Shown here piece by piece: positions 5,537 through 11,657 of a DNA stretch of 11,657 bases. The stretch is from the NCBI GenBank assembly GCA_049433545.1, contig JBMTEY010000086.1, forward strand, positions 1 through 11,657, read 5' to 3'. Within the stretch, counting starts at the first letter, position 1, and each line of letters starts with the position of its first letter. The notes under the pieces were generated by a model, which searched no databases, had not been told where the DNA came from, and saw only the letters and a program-made list of their open reading frames with translations. Both the position numbers and the translations under genes were made by a program. This DNA comes from Ga0077527 sp049433545. GTDB taxonomy: Bacteria > Pseudomonadota > Gammaproteobacteria > Burkholderiales > SG8-41.

Positions 5537-6943
5537 TCAGGCTTTCAGCAGCGTACGCAGCTTGGTGACATTGCCGATTTTTTCGAGGCCCCACACTGCG
5601 TCGCACAGCTTGCGCGCGCGCGACTTGCCGAGGATAGGCGCCATCAGGTGGTAACACTTCTCGTCGACTTCGGCACGGGTCATCGGGTTGTCGGAGGTGC
5701 CGCGCACCGCCTTCACATGTTTGCGCAGCATGCGGCCGTTCTTCAGTTTCAGCTCGACTATGCCCTGGCGCGACGGCATGGCGCGGGTCAGCGCATCGTC
5801 ACCGAGCAGCGTGATTTTCCTGCGCAGGTCGAGCACCTGCCTGTTCTTCATGCGCTTCTCGTCGTGCGAGGACTCGAAGGTGACGATGCCGTCGATCACC
5901 ATCACCGCGCACATGTGCTGCATGCAGATGTCGGGCATGTTGCGGTTGTCGGTGGTGTTGGCGCCCTGGTGCGCGACGCGCACCACCAGGCTGGCGACAT
6001 CCTGCGGCTTGACCTTGTACATCCGCACCAGGTCGAGCAGCGCGTCCAGAGGCGCCTGGATCGGCGAACCCACCGACCAGCGCTTGATGTTGGTGTTCAT
6101 GATCTCGTAGGTTTTGCCCAGGCCCCTGATCAGGGTCTGCGGCTGCGGTGCGCGTCCGATGCGCCGCGTCTCGTCGTAGGCGATGTAGAAATTGCGCTCG
6201 CCCGAGAACACGTCCTCGACCGCGGAGAATCCGGAGGCCACCATTGCCGCGGAAGCGACGCCGTTGCGCGCCGGCATGCCGCCGAAGTCGAAGGCCTTCT
6301 CTATGTGTTCCTCGTCGCGCATCCAGCAGGAAATCCCCGAGGACTGCTGCGCGGTGTACGACAGCGCATGGCGCATGCCCTTGTAATCGAGGCCGGCGAG
6401 CAGCGACGCCGCGGCAGCGGCGCCGAAACTCGGGCCTATGCTGTGCGTGGAATGGCCCACCGAACGGAAGTCATAGGGATGCAGCGACATGTTGATGCGC
6501 GAGCCGATGTCGTAGCCCAGGGCCACCGCGCGCAGCAATTGCGTGCCGTTGGCTTTTTCGCGTTCGGCCATCGCCAGCGCCGCCGGCACCACCGCACAGC
6601 CCGGATGCGACAGCGAGGGCGCGTGCGAATCGTCGGTTTCGTCGGCGTGGGCCAGCATGCCGTTGGCCAGCGCCGCCTGTTCGGCGTTGGTGACGATGCC
6701 CGAACCGATGACGATGGCTTCGGGCCGGCCGCCCAGCGTCTTCACGTAATTGATCGCCTTGCGCCCGGGGAGCAGTCGCGAACCGGAGACCATCGCGGCA
6801 ATGGTGTCGAGCAGGTGGTGCTTGGTTTTTTCGGCGACGTTTTTGGGCAGCGGTTTTTTCGCCGCGCCGGCCATGTAGGTGGCCAGCGTTTTCATCAGCG
6901 GCGAGATCGCCGACCCGTCGATTTTTTTCTTTGACTTGCTCAT
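5537..6943 (-). CDS. MmgE/PrpD family protein
   Basis: The 468-residue product has the family layout and length: an N-terminal helical domain (MKTLATYMAGAAKKPLP, HHLLDTIAAMVSGSRL), the conserved active-site segment HADETDDSHAPSLSHPG (~99-115), GYDIGSRI, a glycine/alanine helix region GPSFGAAAAASLLAGLDY, and a C-terminal lid domain with NIKRWSVGSPIQAPLDA. Family members include 2-methylcitrate dehydratase (PrpD), cis-aconitate decarboxylase and iminodisuccinate epimerase. No prpB or prpC lies nearby, so methylcitrate-cycle PrpD is unlikely and the acid processed is unknown. The start at 6943 is set by a lysine-rich MSKSKKK and by ATGA overlap with the SDR stop (6942-6940); the upstream extension to 7009 lies inside the SDR gene and is rejected. 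It is the second gene of the coupled operon. Confidence 0.92.
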   Translation of the reverse strand: MSKSKKKIDGSAISPLMKTLATYMAGAAKKPLPKNVAEKTKHHLLDTIAAMVSGSRLLPGRKAINYVKTLGGRPEAIVIGSGIVTNAEQAALANGMLAHADETDDSHAPSLSHPGCAVVPAALAMAEREKANGTQLLRAVALGYDIGSRINMSLHPYDFRSVGHSTHSIGPSFGAAAAASLLAGLDYKGMRHALSYTAQQSSGISCWMRDEEHIEKAFDFGGMPARNGVASAAMVASGFSAVEDVFSGERNFYIAYDETRRIGRAPQPQTLIRGLGKTYEIMNTNIKRWSVGSPIQAPLDALLDLVRMYKVKPQDVASLVVRVAHQGANTTDNRNMPDICMQHMCAVMVIDGIVTFESSHDEKRMKNRQVLDLRRKITLLGDDALTRAMPSRQGIVELKLKNGRMLRKHVKAVRGTSDNPMTRAEVDEKCYHLMAPILGKSRARKLCDAVWGLEKIGNVTKLRTLLKA

Positions 6944-7716
6944 GGCATCAGGCCTCCGCCGTTGATATGAATGGATTGTCCGGTGATGTAGCGCGCATCC
7001 GGTCCGCATAACACGCGCACCATCGCAGCAATTTCTTCAGGATAGCCGCGCCGTCCCGCGGGCGGCAGCGCCACCCGGTGATCCGGACGCGGCGGCGCGC
7101 CGGGCAGGCCGCGCACGGTATCGACGGTGCCGGGCACCACGCAGTTGACGGTGATGTTGCTGGCTGCGAGATCAAGCGCCACCGCCTTGGTCATCGCCGC
7201 GAGCCCGCCCTTGGCAGCGACCACGTGCGAGCGATGCAGCGCGCCGCGATGCCCGGTCAGGCCACCGATATTGACCACGGCGCCGCCGCCGGCCTTGATG
7301 AGGTGCGGCAGCGCCGCCTGGGTCACCAGGAACGCGCCGTCAAGCACGATCGAAGTCACGCGTTTCCATTCGTCGAGAGTGATTTTTTCAAACGGCGTCT
7401 CGGCGCGGATCGCCGCGTTGTTGACCACCATGTCGATGCGGCCGAAACGTTTGACGGTTTCCGCGACCAGCTGCGCCACCGCCTGCGGATCGGTGACGTC
7501 CGCAATGTGCAGGGCCGCCTTGCCGCCGGCCTTCTCGATCATCGCCACGGTTTCCTCGCCTTCCTTGCGCGAAGTGTTGGCGTTGACCATCACGCTCGCG
7601 CCGCCCGCAGCGAGCGACAGCGCAATGCAGCGGCCGATATTGCGCGCGCCGCCTGTGACCAGCGCGACCTTGCCGGCGAGTTCGTCGCCGGGTCGCATGC
7701 CTGCTGCAGAATTCAT
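6940..7716 (-). CDS. SDR-family protein with a degenerate catalytic tetrad
   Basis: The 258-residue length and Rossmann features fit a classical short-chain dehydrogenase/reductase: VALVTGGARNIGR (17-29) for nucleotide binding, ADVTDP (72-77), VVNNAAIR (97-104), WKRVTSIVLDGAFLV, TVNCVVPGTVDT (189-200) and a C-terminal GQSIHINGGG. The usual Asn-Ser-Tyr-Lys tetrad is mostly absent: the Asn position is Val124, the Ser position is Gly152 (VVNIGGLTG) and the Tyr position is Val165 (RSHVVAAKGG); only Lys169 remains. His161 and His164 are nearby. It may be a conserved non-classical subfamily or an enzyme with another mechanism rather than a decayed copy, because the frame is intact. ATG at 7716 has AAAGG about 8 bases upstream; an alternative Met is at 7698. 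It is the first gene of the minus-strand operon and overlaps MmgE/PrpD by ATGA. Confidence 0.9.
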   Translation of the reverse strand: MNSAAGMRPGDELAGKVALVTGGARNIGRCIALSLAAGGASVMVNANTSRKEGEETVAMIEKAGGKAALHIADVTDPQAVAQLVAETVKRFGRIDMVVNNAAIRAETPFEKITLDEWKRVTSIVLDGAFLVTQAALPHLIKAGGGAVVNIGGLTGHRGALHRSHVVAAKGGLAAMTKAVALDLAASNITVNCVVPGTVDTVRGLPGAPPRPDHRVALPPAGRRGYPEEIAAMVRVLCGPDARYITGQSIHINGGGLMP

Positions 7717-7750
7717 AAAAATACCTTTAAAAACAATAAGTTATATAAAA
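7717..7750 (-). promoter_or_regulatory. AT-rich leader and possible promoter region of the SDR-led operon
   Basis: Directly before the SDR ATG there are ~34 bases almost free of G and C in an otherwise GC-rich window. On the minus strand it reads ...ttttatataacttattg..., containing a TATATAA/TATAAC -10-like string and an AAAGG ribosome site. No convincing -35 is found at 16-18 bases upstream, so the promoter is only suggested by composition and position. Confidence 0.35.
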
Positions 7751-7836
7751 CACGCCGCTGCATCTCTACTGGTCGTCGGCAACGCAGCGCGAAAAGCCGG
7801 CACTCGGAACCTTCATGCGTGGAGTCTCCCCGGATG

Positions 7837-7868
7837 GCCCGCGCCGGGTAATCCCGGTCAGGGCTTTT
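7837..7868 (+). terminator. Intrinsic-terminator-like hairpin in the divergent intergenic region
   Basis: On the plus strand gccc (7837-7840) pairs with gggc (7861-7864) and ccggg (7844-7848) with cccgg (7853-7857) around a taat loop, with a small gcg/tca internal loop, followed at once by tttt (7865-7868). No gene ends upstream on the plus strand, so it might end a small RNA, act on a long purE leader, or be coincidental. The T-run is short. No known riboswitch consensus was recognised in this region. Confidence 0.35.
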
Positions 7869-7966
7869 GCGCGGCGGATGGATGGAACGTGGACCAATAC
7901 ACGCTGGCCGCCGCACGATTCATTTGATTCTAGCAGCCCCGGCACGTGCACGATGCGCATTGTCCG

Positions 7967-7977
7967 TACTGTAAAAT
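7967..7977 (+). promoter_or_regulatory. Candidate purE-operon promoter (-10 element)
   Basis: The string gtactgTAAAAT has a good -10 hexamer TAAAAT (7972-7977) preceded by tg one base upstream, as in extended -10 promoters. Transcription would start near 7984, leaving a leader of only ~18 bases before the GTG start at 8002. No good -35 at normal spacing was found. A palindromic gcacgtgc lies ~20 bases upstream (7952-7959). No PurR-box-like operator was recognised with confidence. Confidence 0.42.
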
Positions 7978-7989
7978 GCCGCTTTGCGC

Positions 7990-7995
7990 GAGGGG
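7990..7995 (+). promoter_or_regulatory. Shine-Dalgarno deciding the purE GTG start
   Basis: GAGGGG ends 6 bases before GTG at 8002. An ATG at 7997 is out of frame and reads ATG CAG TGA, a two-codon mini-ORF overlapping the GTG; a TTG at 7984 is in frame but lies upstream of this ribosome site. The GTG is therefore the best start. Confidence 0.75.
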
Positions 7996-8001
7996 CATGC
8001 A

Positions 8002-8496
8002 GTGAAAAAACCGCTGGTGGGCATCGTCATGGGCAGTCAGAGCGACTGGGACGTGATGCAGCATGCCGTGGCCATCATGAAACAGTTCGGCGTGCCCTGC
8101 GAAGCGAAGGTGGTGTCGGCGCACCGTACGCCCGACCTGCTCTACACCTACGCAGAAAACGCGGCGCCCCGCGGCCTGCACTGCATCATCGCCGGCGCCG
8201 GCGGCTCTGCGCACCTGCCGGGCATGCTCGCCGCAAAAACCATCGTCCCCGTGCTCGGCGTGCCTGTCACCTCGCGCGCGCTGCGCGGACTCGATTCGCT
8301 GCTCTCCATCGTGCAGATGCCGAAAGGCGTGCCGGTGGCGACCTTCGCCGTCGGCGAGGCCGGCGCCGCCAATGCCGGCCTGTTCGCGGTGGCGATGCTC
8401 GCGCGCAACGACGCGAAGCTCGCGAAAAAGCTCGCCGCCTTCCGCAAAAAACAGTCCGCGACCGTGCGCGCGATGAAACTGCCCGTGAAGAAATAA
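8002..8496 (+). CDS. purE: 5-(carboxyamino)imidazole ribonucleotide mutase (class I PurE)
   Basis: The product has 164 residues, close to E. coli PurE (169). It carries GSQSDW (11-16), the catalytic SAHRTP (His41) and GAGGSAHLPGM, with QMPKGVPVAT further on, all class I PurE features. It converts N5-CAIR to CAIR in the cytoplasm, in step 6 of de novo purine synthesis, and needs the PurK product; purK follows immediately, agreeing with class I. Translation most likely starts at GTG 8002, 6 bases after GAGGGG. The stop overlaps the purK start by one base (TAATG), indicating coupling. The C-terminus is Lys/Arg-rich (KKLAAFRKKQ...KLPVKK). Confidence 0.97.
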   Translation: MKKPLVGIVMGSQSDWDVMQHAVAIMKQFGVPCEAKVVSAHRTPDLLYTYAENAAPRGLHCIIAGAGGSAHLPGMLAAKTIVPVLGVPVTSRALRGLDSLLSIVQMPKGVPVATFAVGEAGAANAGLFAVAMLARNDAKLAKKLAAFRKKQSATVRAMKLPVKK

Positions 8497-9632
8497 TGAT
8501 TTTTCCCGACGCCATGCTCGGCATGCTCGGCGGCGGGCAGCTCGGCCGCATGTTCACGCTGGCCGCGCACAGCATGGGTTACCGCGTCACCGTGCTCGAT
8601 CCCGATCCGCTGAGTCCGGCAGGAGCCATCGCCGACGTGCACCTGAAGGCCGCCTACCAGGACCGCGAAGCGTTGCAGCAGTTGGCCGATACCTGCGCCG
8701 CGGTCACCACCGAATTTGAGAACGTGCCGGCCGACAGCCTGCGCTGGCTGTCCAGCCATTGCGCGGTGCGACCTGCGGGCGACGCTGTCGCCATCGCCCA
8801 GGACCGCATCCGCGAAAAAGCCTTCGTGCGTTCCTGCGGCATCGATGTCGCGCCCTATGCCGTCATCGAAAAAGCCGGGGACCTCGACGGCGCAGACACA
8901 AAATTGTTTCCCGGCATATTGAAACGCGCGCGTTTCGGCTACGACGGCAAGGGCCAGGCGCGTGTCGCCGATGCCGCCGCGGCGCGCAAGGCCTTTGCCG
9001 AGATGGGCGCCGAGTCCTGCGTGCTCGAACAACGCGTCGATCTCAAGTGCGAAATCTCGGCGGTGGTGGCGCGCGGCGCCGACGGCATCGGTCGCGGCTT
9101 TCCGGTGGCGGAGAACCGCCATCGCCACGGCGTGCTCGACGTCAGCATCGTGCCGGCGCGCATCGCGCCCGAACTGGCGCAGCGCGCGACCGAATGGGCG
9201 CTGAAGATCGCGGAGAAGCTAGATTACTGCGGGGTGCTCGCGGTGGAATTCTTCGTGACCACGGACGGACAATTGCTGGTCAACGAAATGGCGCCGCGTC
9301 CGCACAACAGCGGCCACTACACCATCGACGCCTGCGCCACCTCGCAGTTCGAGCAGCAGGTGCGCACGCTGTGCGGCCTGCCGCTGGGCGATCCGCGCCT
9401 GCTGTCGCCGGTGGTGATGGTCAACCTGCTCGGCGACGCCTGGCAGCGTGGCCAGCCGCAGTGGGAGCGCGTGTTCCTCGCGCCGGAGGCCAAGCTCCAC
9501 CTCTACGGCAAGCACGAGGCGCGCGACGGCCGCAAGATGGGCCACTACACCCTGCTCGGTGCCACCGCCGACGCCGCGTTGCAGAAGGCGCTGGTGATAC
9601 GCAGCGCGCTGTATCCTGACTGGCACGACTGA
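8496..9632 (+). CDS. purK: N5-carboxyaminoimidazole ribonucleotide synthase (PurK)
   Basis: The 378-residue ATP-grasp enzyme joins AIR, ATP and bicarbonate to make N5-CAIR, the PurE substrate. Recognisable parts are the N-terminal LGMLGGGQLGRM (8-19), TEFENVPADSL (72-82), the ATP-grasp segments KRARFGYDGKGQ (143-154) and VLEQRVDLKCEISAVVAR (176-193), ENRHRHGVLDVSIVPARI (206-223), and the metal/active-site stretch LLVNEMAPRPHNSGHYT (260-276). Length and motifs agree with full-length active PurK. The ATG at 8496 overlaps the purE TAA by one base. The frame stays open upstream to 7815, but that extension is only the purE region read out of frame. Confidence 0.97.
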   Translation: MIFPDAMLGMLGGGQLGRMFTLAAHSMGYRVTVLDPDPLSPAGAIADVHLKAAYQDREALQQLADTCAAVTTEFENVPADSLRWLSSHCAVRPAGDAVAIAQDRIREKAFVRSCGIDVAPYAVIEKAGDLDGADTKLFPGILKRARFGYDGKGQARVADAAAARKAFAEMGAESCVLEQRVDLKCEISAVVARGADGIGRGFPVAENRHRHGVLDVSIVPARIAPELAQRATEWALKIAEKLDYCGVLAVEFFVTTDGQLLVNEMAPRPHNSGHYTIDACATSQFEQQVRTLCGLPLGDPRLLSPVVMVNLLGDAWQRGQPQWERVFLAPEAKLHLYGKHEARDGRKMGHYTLLGATADAALQKALVIRSALYPDWHD

Positions 9633-9644
9633 ACACGGAATCCG

Positions 9645-10532
9645 ATGAGCGACACTCCGCTGTACAAGACCGACCTCAAGAGCCTGCCCTTCCTGCATCG
9701 CGGCAAGGTGCGCGACATCTACGCCGTCGGCGACGACAAGCTGCTGGTGGTGCAGAGCGACCGCCTGTCGGCCTTTGACGTGATCCTCGATGATCCGATA
9801 CCCGGCAAGGGCCGCGTGCTCACCGAAGTGTCGAACTTCTGGTTTGAAAAGCTCAAGCACATCGTCCCCAACCACCTCACCGGCATAGATCCTGTCACTG
9901 TCGTCGCTGCGGATGAGCGCGCGCAGATCGCCGGCCGCGCGATGGTGGTGCACAAATACAAACCGTTGATGGTCGAGGCGGTGGTGCGCGGCTACATCAT
10001 CGGTTCCGGCTGGAGCGACTACCAGAAAACCGGCGCGATCTGCGGCATCAAATTGCCCGCCGGCCTGAAGCAGGCGGAGAAACTCGCCGAACCGATCTTC
10101 ACCCCGGCTTCGAAGGCTCCCGCCGGACACCACGACGAAAACATCACCTACGACGATGTCGTAAAAACCATCGGTGCTGCGCACACCGCGAAAGTGAAGG
10201 AAATCTCGATCAAGCTTTACAAGGAAGCCGCCGCTTACGCCGCGACCCGCGGCATCATCATCGCCGACACCAAGTTCGAGTTCGGCACCGATGACGCCGG
10301 CAACATCGTGCTGATCGACGAGGCGCTGACGCCGGATTCCTCGCGCTTCTGGCCTGCCGCCGAATACCGCACCGGCATCAGCCCGCCGAGTTTCGACAAG
10401 CAGTTCGTGCGCGACTGGCTGGAAACCCAGCCCTGGAACAAAAAGGCGCCGGCGCCGCGGCTGCCCGCCGACGTGCTGGCGAAGACCGCGGCGAAGTACC
10501 GCGAAGCCCAGACCATGCTGACCGGAACCTGA
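9645..10532 (+). CDS. purC: Phosphoribosylaminoimidazole-succinocarboxamide synthase (SAICAR synthetase)
   Basis: The 295-residue protein joins CAIR with aspartate using ATP to give SAICAR, the next step after PurE. Motifs: LPFLHRGKVRDIYAVGDDKL (14-33), VQSDRLSAFDVILDDPIPGK (36-55), EAVVRGYIIGSGWSDYQKTG (111-130), IADTKFEFG (206-214) and LIDEALTPDSSRFW (223-236). It is the longer (~300 residue, yeast-like) PurC form rather than the ~237-residue E. coli form. It starts 12 bases after purK with a weak GGA ribosome site (acacggaatccg), and ends one base before dcd. Confidence 0.97.
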   Translation: MSDTPLYKTDLKSLPFLHRGKVRDIYAVGDDKLLVVQSDRLSAFDVILDDPIPGKGRVLTEVSNFWFEKLKHIVPNHLTGIDPVTVVAADERAQIAGRAMVVHKYKPLMVEAVVRGYIIGSGWSDYQKTGAICGIKLPAGLKQAEKLAEPIFTPASKAPAGHHDENITYDDVVKTIGAAHTAKVKEISIKLYKEAAAYAATRGIIIADTKFEFGTDDAGNIVLIDEALTPDSSRFWPAAEYRTGISPPSFDKQFVRDWLETQPWNKKAPAPRLPADVLAKTAAKYREAQTMLTGT

Positions 10533-10533
10533 G

Positions 10534-11657
10534 ATGGGAAAACTGTTCAGCGAACTGGAAAAGGACACAGCGCCGGCCGCCGATGCCGTGACCACGGGCA
10601 TCCTGCCCGACCGCGACATCGCGCGGCTGATCGCCGGCGGCCGCATCAGCGCCGCGGGCGGCGTCGACGAATCGCAGATCCAGCCGGCGAGCCTTGATCT
10701 GCGCCTGGGCGCGACGGCATGGCGCGTGCGCGCGAGTTTCCTGCCGGGAAAATCATCGACCGTGCAGGCCAAGATCGACCGTCTGCAGATGCACAAAATC
10801 GATTTGAGCAAACCCGCGGTGCTGGAAAAGGGCTGCGTCTACATCGCCGAACTGATGGAAGAACTGAAGCTGCCGGCGGACATCGCCGGGCACGCCAACC
10901 CGAAAAGCTCCACCGGGCGGCTCGACATCTTCACCCGGCTGATCACCGACGCCGGCGCCGAGTTCGAAGGCGTGGCTGCCGGCTACAGGGGCAAGCTGTA
11001 TGTGGAAATCATGCCGCACACCTTCAGCGTGCTGGCGCAGCAGGGCACGCGGTTAAATCAAATTCGTTTCGTGCGCGGCAATCCGCCGCCTTCCGACACC
11101 AAGTTGAGCGAACTCGACCAGACCATCAAGCTGGTCTATTCCGACAGCGACGTGCCGCTGCCGGCGATCATCGACAACGGCCTGTGGATCTCGGTGGACC
11201 TCGAAGGCGAATCGAGCGGCGGCATCATCGGCTACCGCGCCAAGCACCACGCGCCCTTGATCGATTTGTCCAGGATCAACCATTACGACCCGCTGGAATT
11301 CTGGGAGCCGATCGCGCGCAACGCGGACCGTTCCTTGGTGCTGAACCCGGACGACTTCTACATCCTGGTGTCGCGCGAGCGCGTGCGCATCCCCAACAGC
11401 CACGCCGCGTCGATGGTGCCATACGATCCCTCGGTCGGCGAATTCCGCATCCACTACGCCGGCTTTTTCGATCCCGGCTTCGGTTACGGCGCCAACAACC
11501 TCACCGGCGCGCGCGCCGTGCTCGAGGTGCGCTCGCATGACGTGCCCTTCATGATCGAACACGGTCAGGACGTCGGGCGGCTCATCTACGAACGCCTGCT
11601 CGGCGAACCGGAAAAAATCTACGGTGTGAACATCGGCTCGAACTACCAGTCGCAGGG
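10534..11657 (+). CDS. dcd: 2'-deoxycytidine 5'-triphosphate deaminase, tandem-domain form (3' end cut)
   Basis: The frame from ATG 10534 is open for 374 codons to the window edge. The protein resembles the long dCTP deaminase family with two dUTPase-fold halves, in contrast to the ~190-residue E. coli Dcd. Half 1 (~47-182) has QPASLDLRLGATAW, HANPKSSTGRLD (120-131, like the RSSLAR loop), TDAGAEFEG and KLYVEIMP; half 2 (~215-365) has PYDPSVGEFRIHYAGFFDPG and AVLEVRSHD. Glu in YVEI (158) and in VLEV (331) both align by eye with the Dcd catalytic Glu, but only half 1 keeps the SS..R loop. The expected reaction is dCTP to dUTP plus ammonia, feeding thymidylate synthesis. It follows purC by one base, so it is probably co-transcribed. 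Few residues should be missing at the C-terminus. Confidence 0.88.
   Translation, partial: MGKLFSELEKDTAPAADAVTTGILPDRDIARLIAGGRISAAGGVDESQIQPASLDLRLGATAWRVRASFLPGKSSTVQAKIDRLQMHKIDLSKPAVLEKGCVYIAELMEELKLPADIAGHANPKSSTGRLDIFTRLITDAGAEFEGVAAGYRGKLYVEIMPHTFSVLAQQGTRLNQIRFVRGNPPPSDTKLSELDQTIKLVYSDSDVPLPAIIDNGLWISVDLEGESSGGIIGYRAKHHAPLIDLSRINHYDPLEFWEPIARNADRSLVLNPDDFYILVSRERVRIPNSHAASMVPYDPSVGEFRIHYAGFFDPGFGYGANNLTGARAVLEVRSHDVPFMIEHGQDVGRLIYERLLGEPEKIYGVNIGSNYQSQ

Noticed and set aside
5648..6934. Plus-strand open frame of 428 codons
   Set aside because: It is the antisense of the MmgE/PrpD gene with no family motifs.
7717..8001. Purine riboswitch, PurR operator or tRNA before purE
   Set aside because: No riboswitch core, no convincing purine operator and no tRNA cloverleaf or T-loop was found; only a hairpin and a -10-like string are supported.
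7815..8495. 227-codon N-terminal extension of purK
   Set aside because: It is the intergenic region and purE read in another frame; PurK homology begins at MIFPDAMLGMLGGG, at the TAATG junction.
9219..10811. Minus-strand open frame of 530 codons
   Set aside because: It lies opposite purK, purC and dcd; these are well-supported plus-strand genes, and the frame has no recognisable domain.
1..11657. Mobile elements, CRISPR, toxin-antitoxin or phage-defence genes
   Set aside because: No transposase, integrase, direct-repeat array or defence-family motif was seen on either strand; the reading frames are accounted for by metabolic genes.

Overview
The window looks like chromosomal DNA from a GC-rich (by eye roughly 60-65% GC) proteobacterium, most likely a betaproteobacterium. 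The clues are a Bug/TctC-type solute-binding protein (a family greatly expanded in Burkholderiales), the long ~295-residue form of PurC, the purE-purK-purC gene set, and an intergenic inverted repeat of the ccacagagg/cacagag type. The species assignment is inference. No tRNA, rRNA, CRISPR array, transposase or phage gene was seen.

Layout. Positions 1-7716 hold a run of genes all on the minus strand. Read in the direction of transcription (right to left) they are: an SDR-family protein (7716-6940), an MmgE/PrpD-family protein (6943-5537), an SMP-30/gluconolactonase-like hydrolase (5525-4623), an LVIVD-repeat beta-propeller protein split by an in-frame TAA (4623-4084 and 4083-3448), a Bug-type periplasmic binding protein with its own likely promoter (3341-2379), an acyl-CoA dehydrogenase (2256-1102) and the N-terminal ~326 codons of an NDP-forming acyl-CoA synthetase (980-1, cut by the window edge). 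The first four genes are tightly packed, with ATGA, SD-over-stop, TGATG and TAAATG junctions, so they read as one translationally coupled operon. The last three are spaced by about 120 bases each. Together the set suggests uptake and breakdown of an organic or lactone-type acid: binding protein for capture, lactonase, MmgE/PrpD-type dehydratase or isomerase, CoA activation, then alpha,beta-dehydrogenation. The substrate cannot be read from the sequence.

Positions 8002-11657 hold a plus-strand nucleotide operon: purE, purK, purC and a double-domain dCTP deaminase (dcd, cut by the right edge), with junctions of -1, +12 and +1 bases. PurK and PurE convert AIR to CAIR and PurC converts CAIR to SAICAR; dcd feeds dUMP/dTTP synthesis. 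The 285-base divergent region 7717-8001 holds an AT-rich patch before the SDR gene, a terminator-like hairpin and a likely purE promoter.

Points most worth a second look: the in-frame TAA splitting the LVIVD protein exactly at a TAAATG junction; an SDR that keeps the nucleotide-binding motif and the active-site Lys but lacks the Asn, Ser and Tyr of the catalytic tetrad; an acyl-CoA dehydrogenase whose catalytic Glu appears to sit at the isovaleryl-CoA-dehydrogenase-type position; and the unusual combination of genes in the minus-strand cluster.
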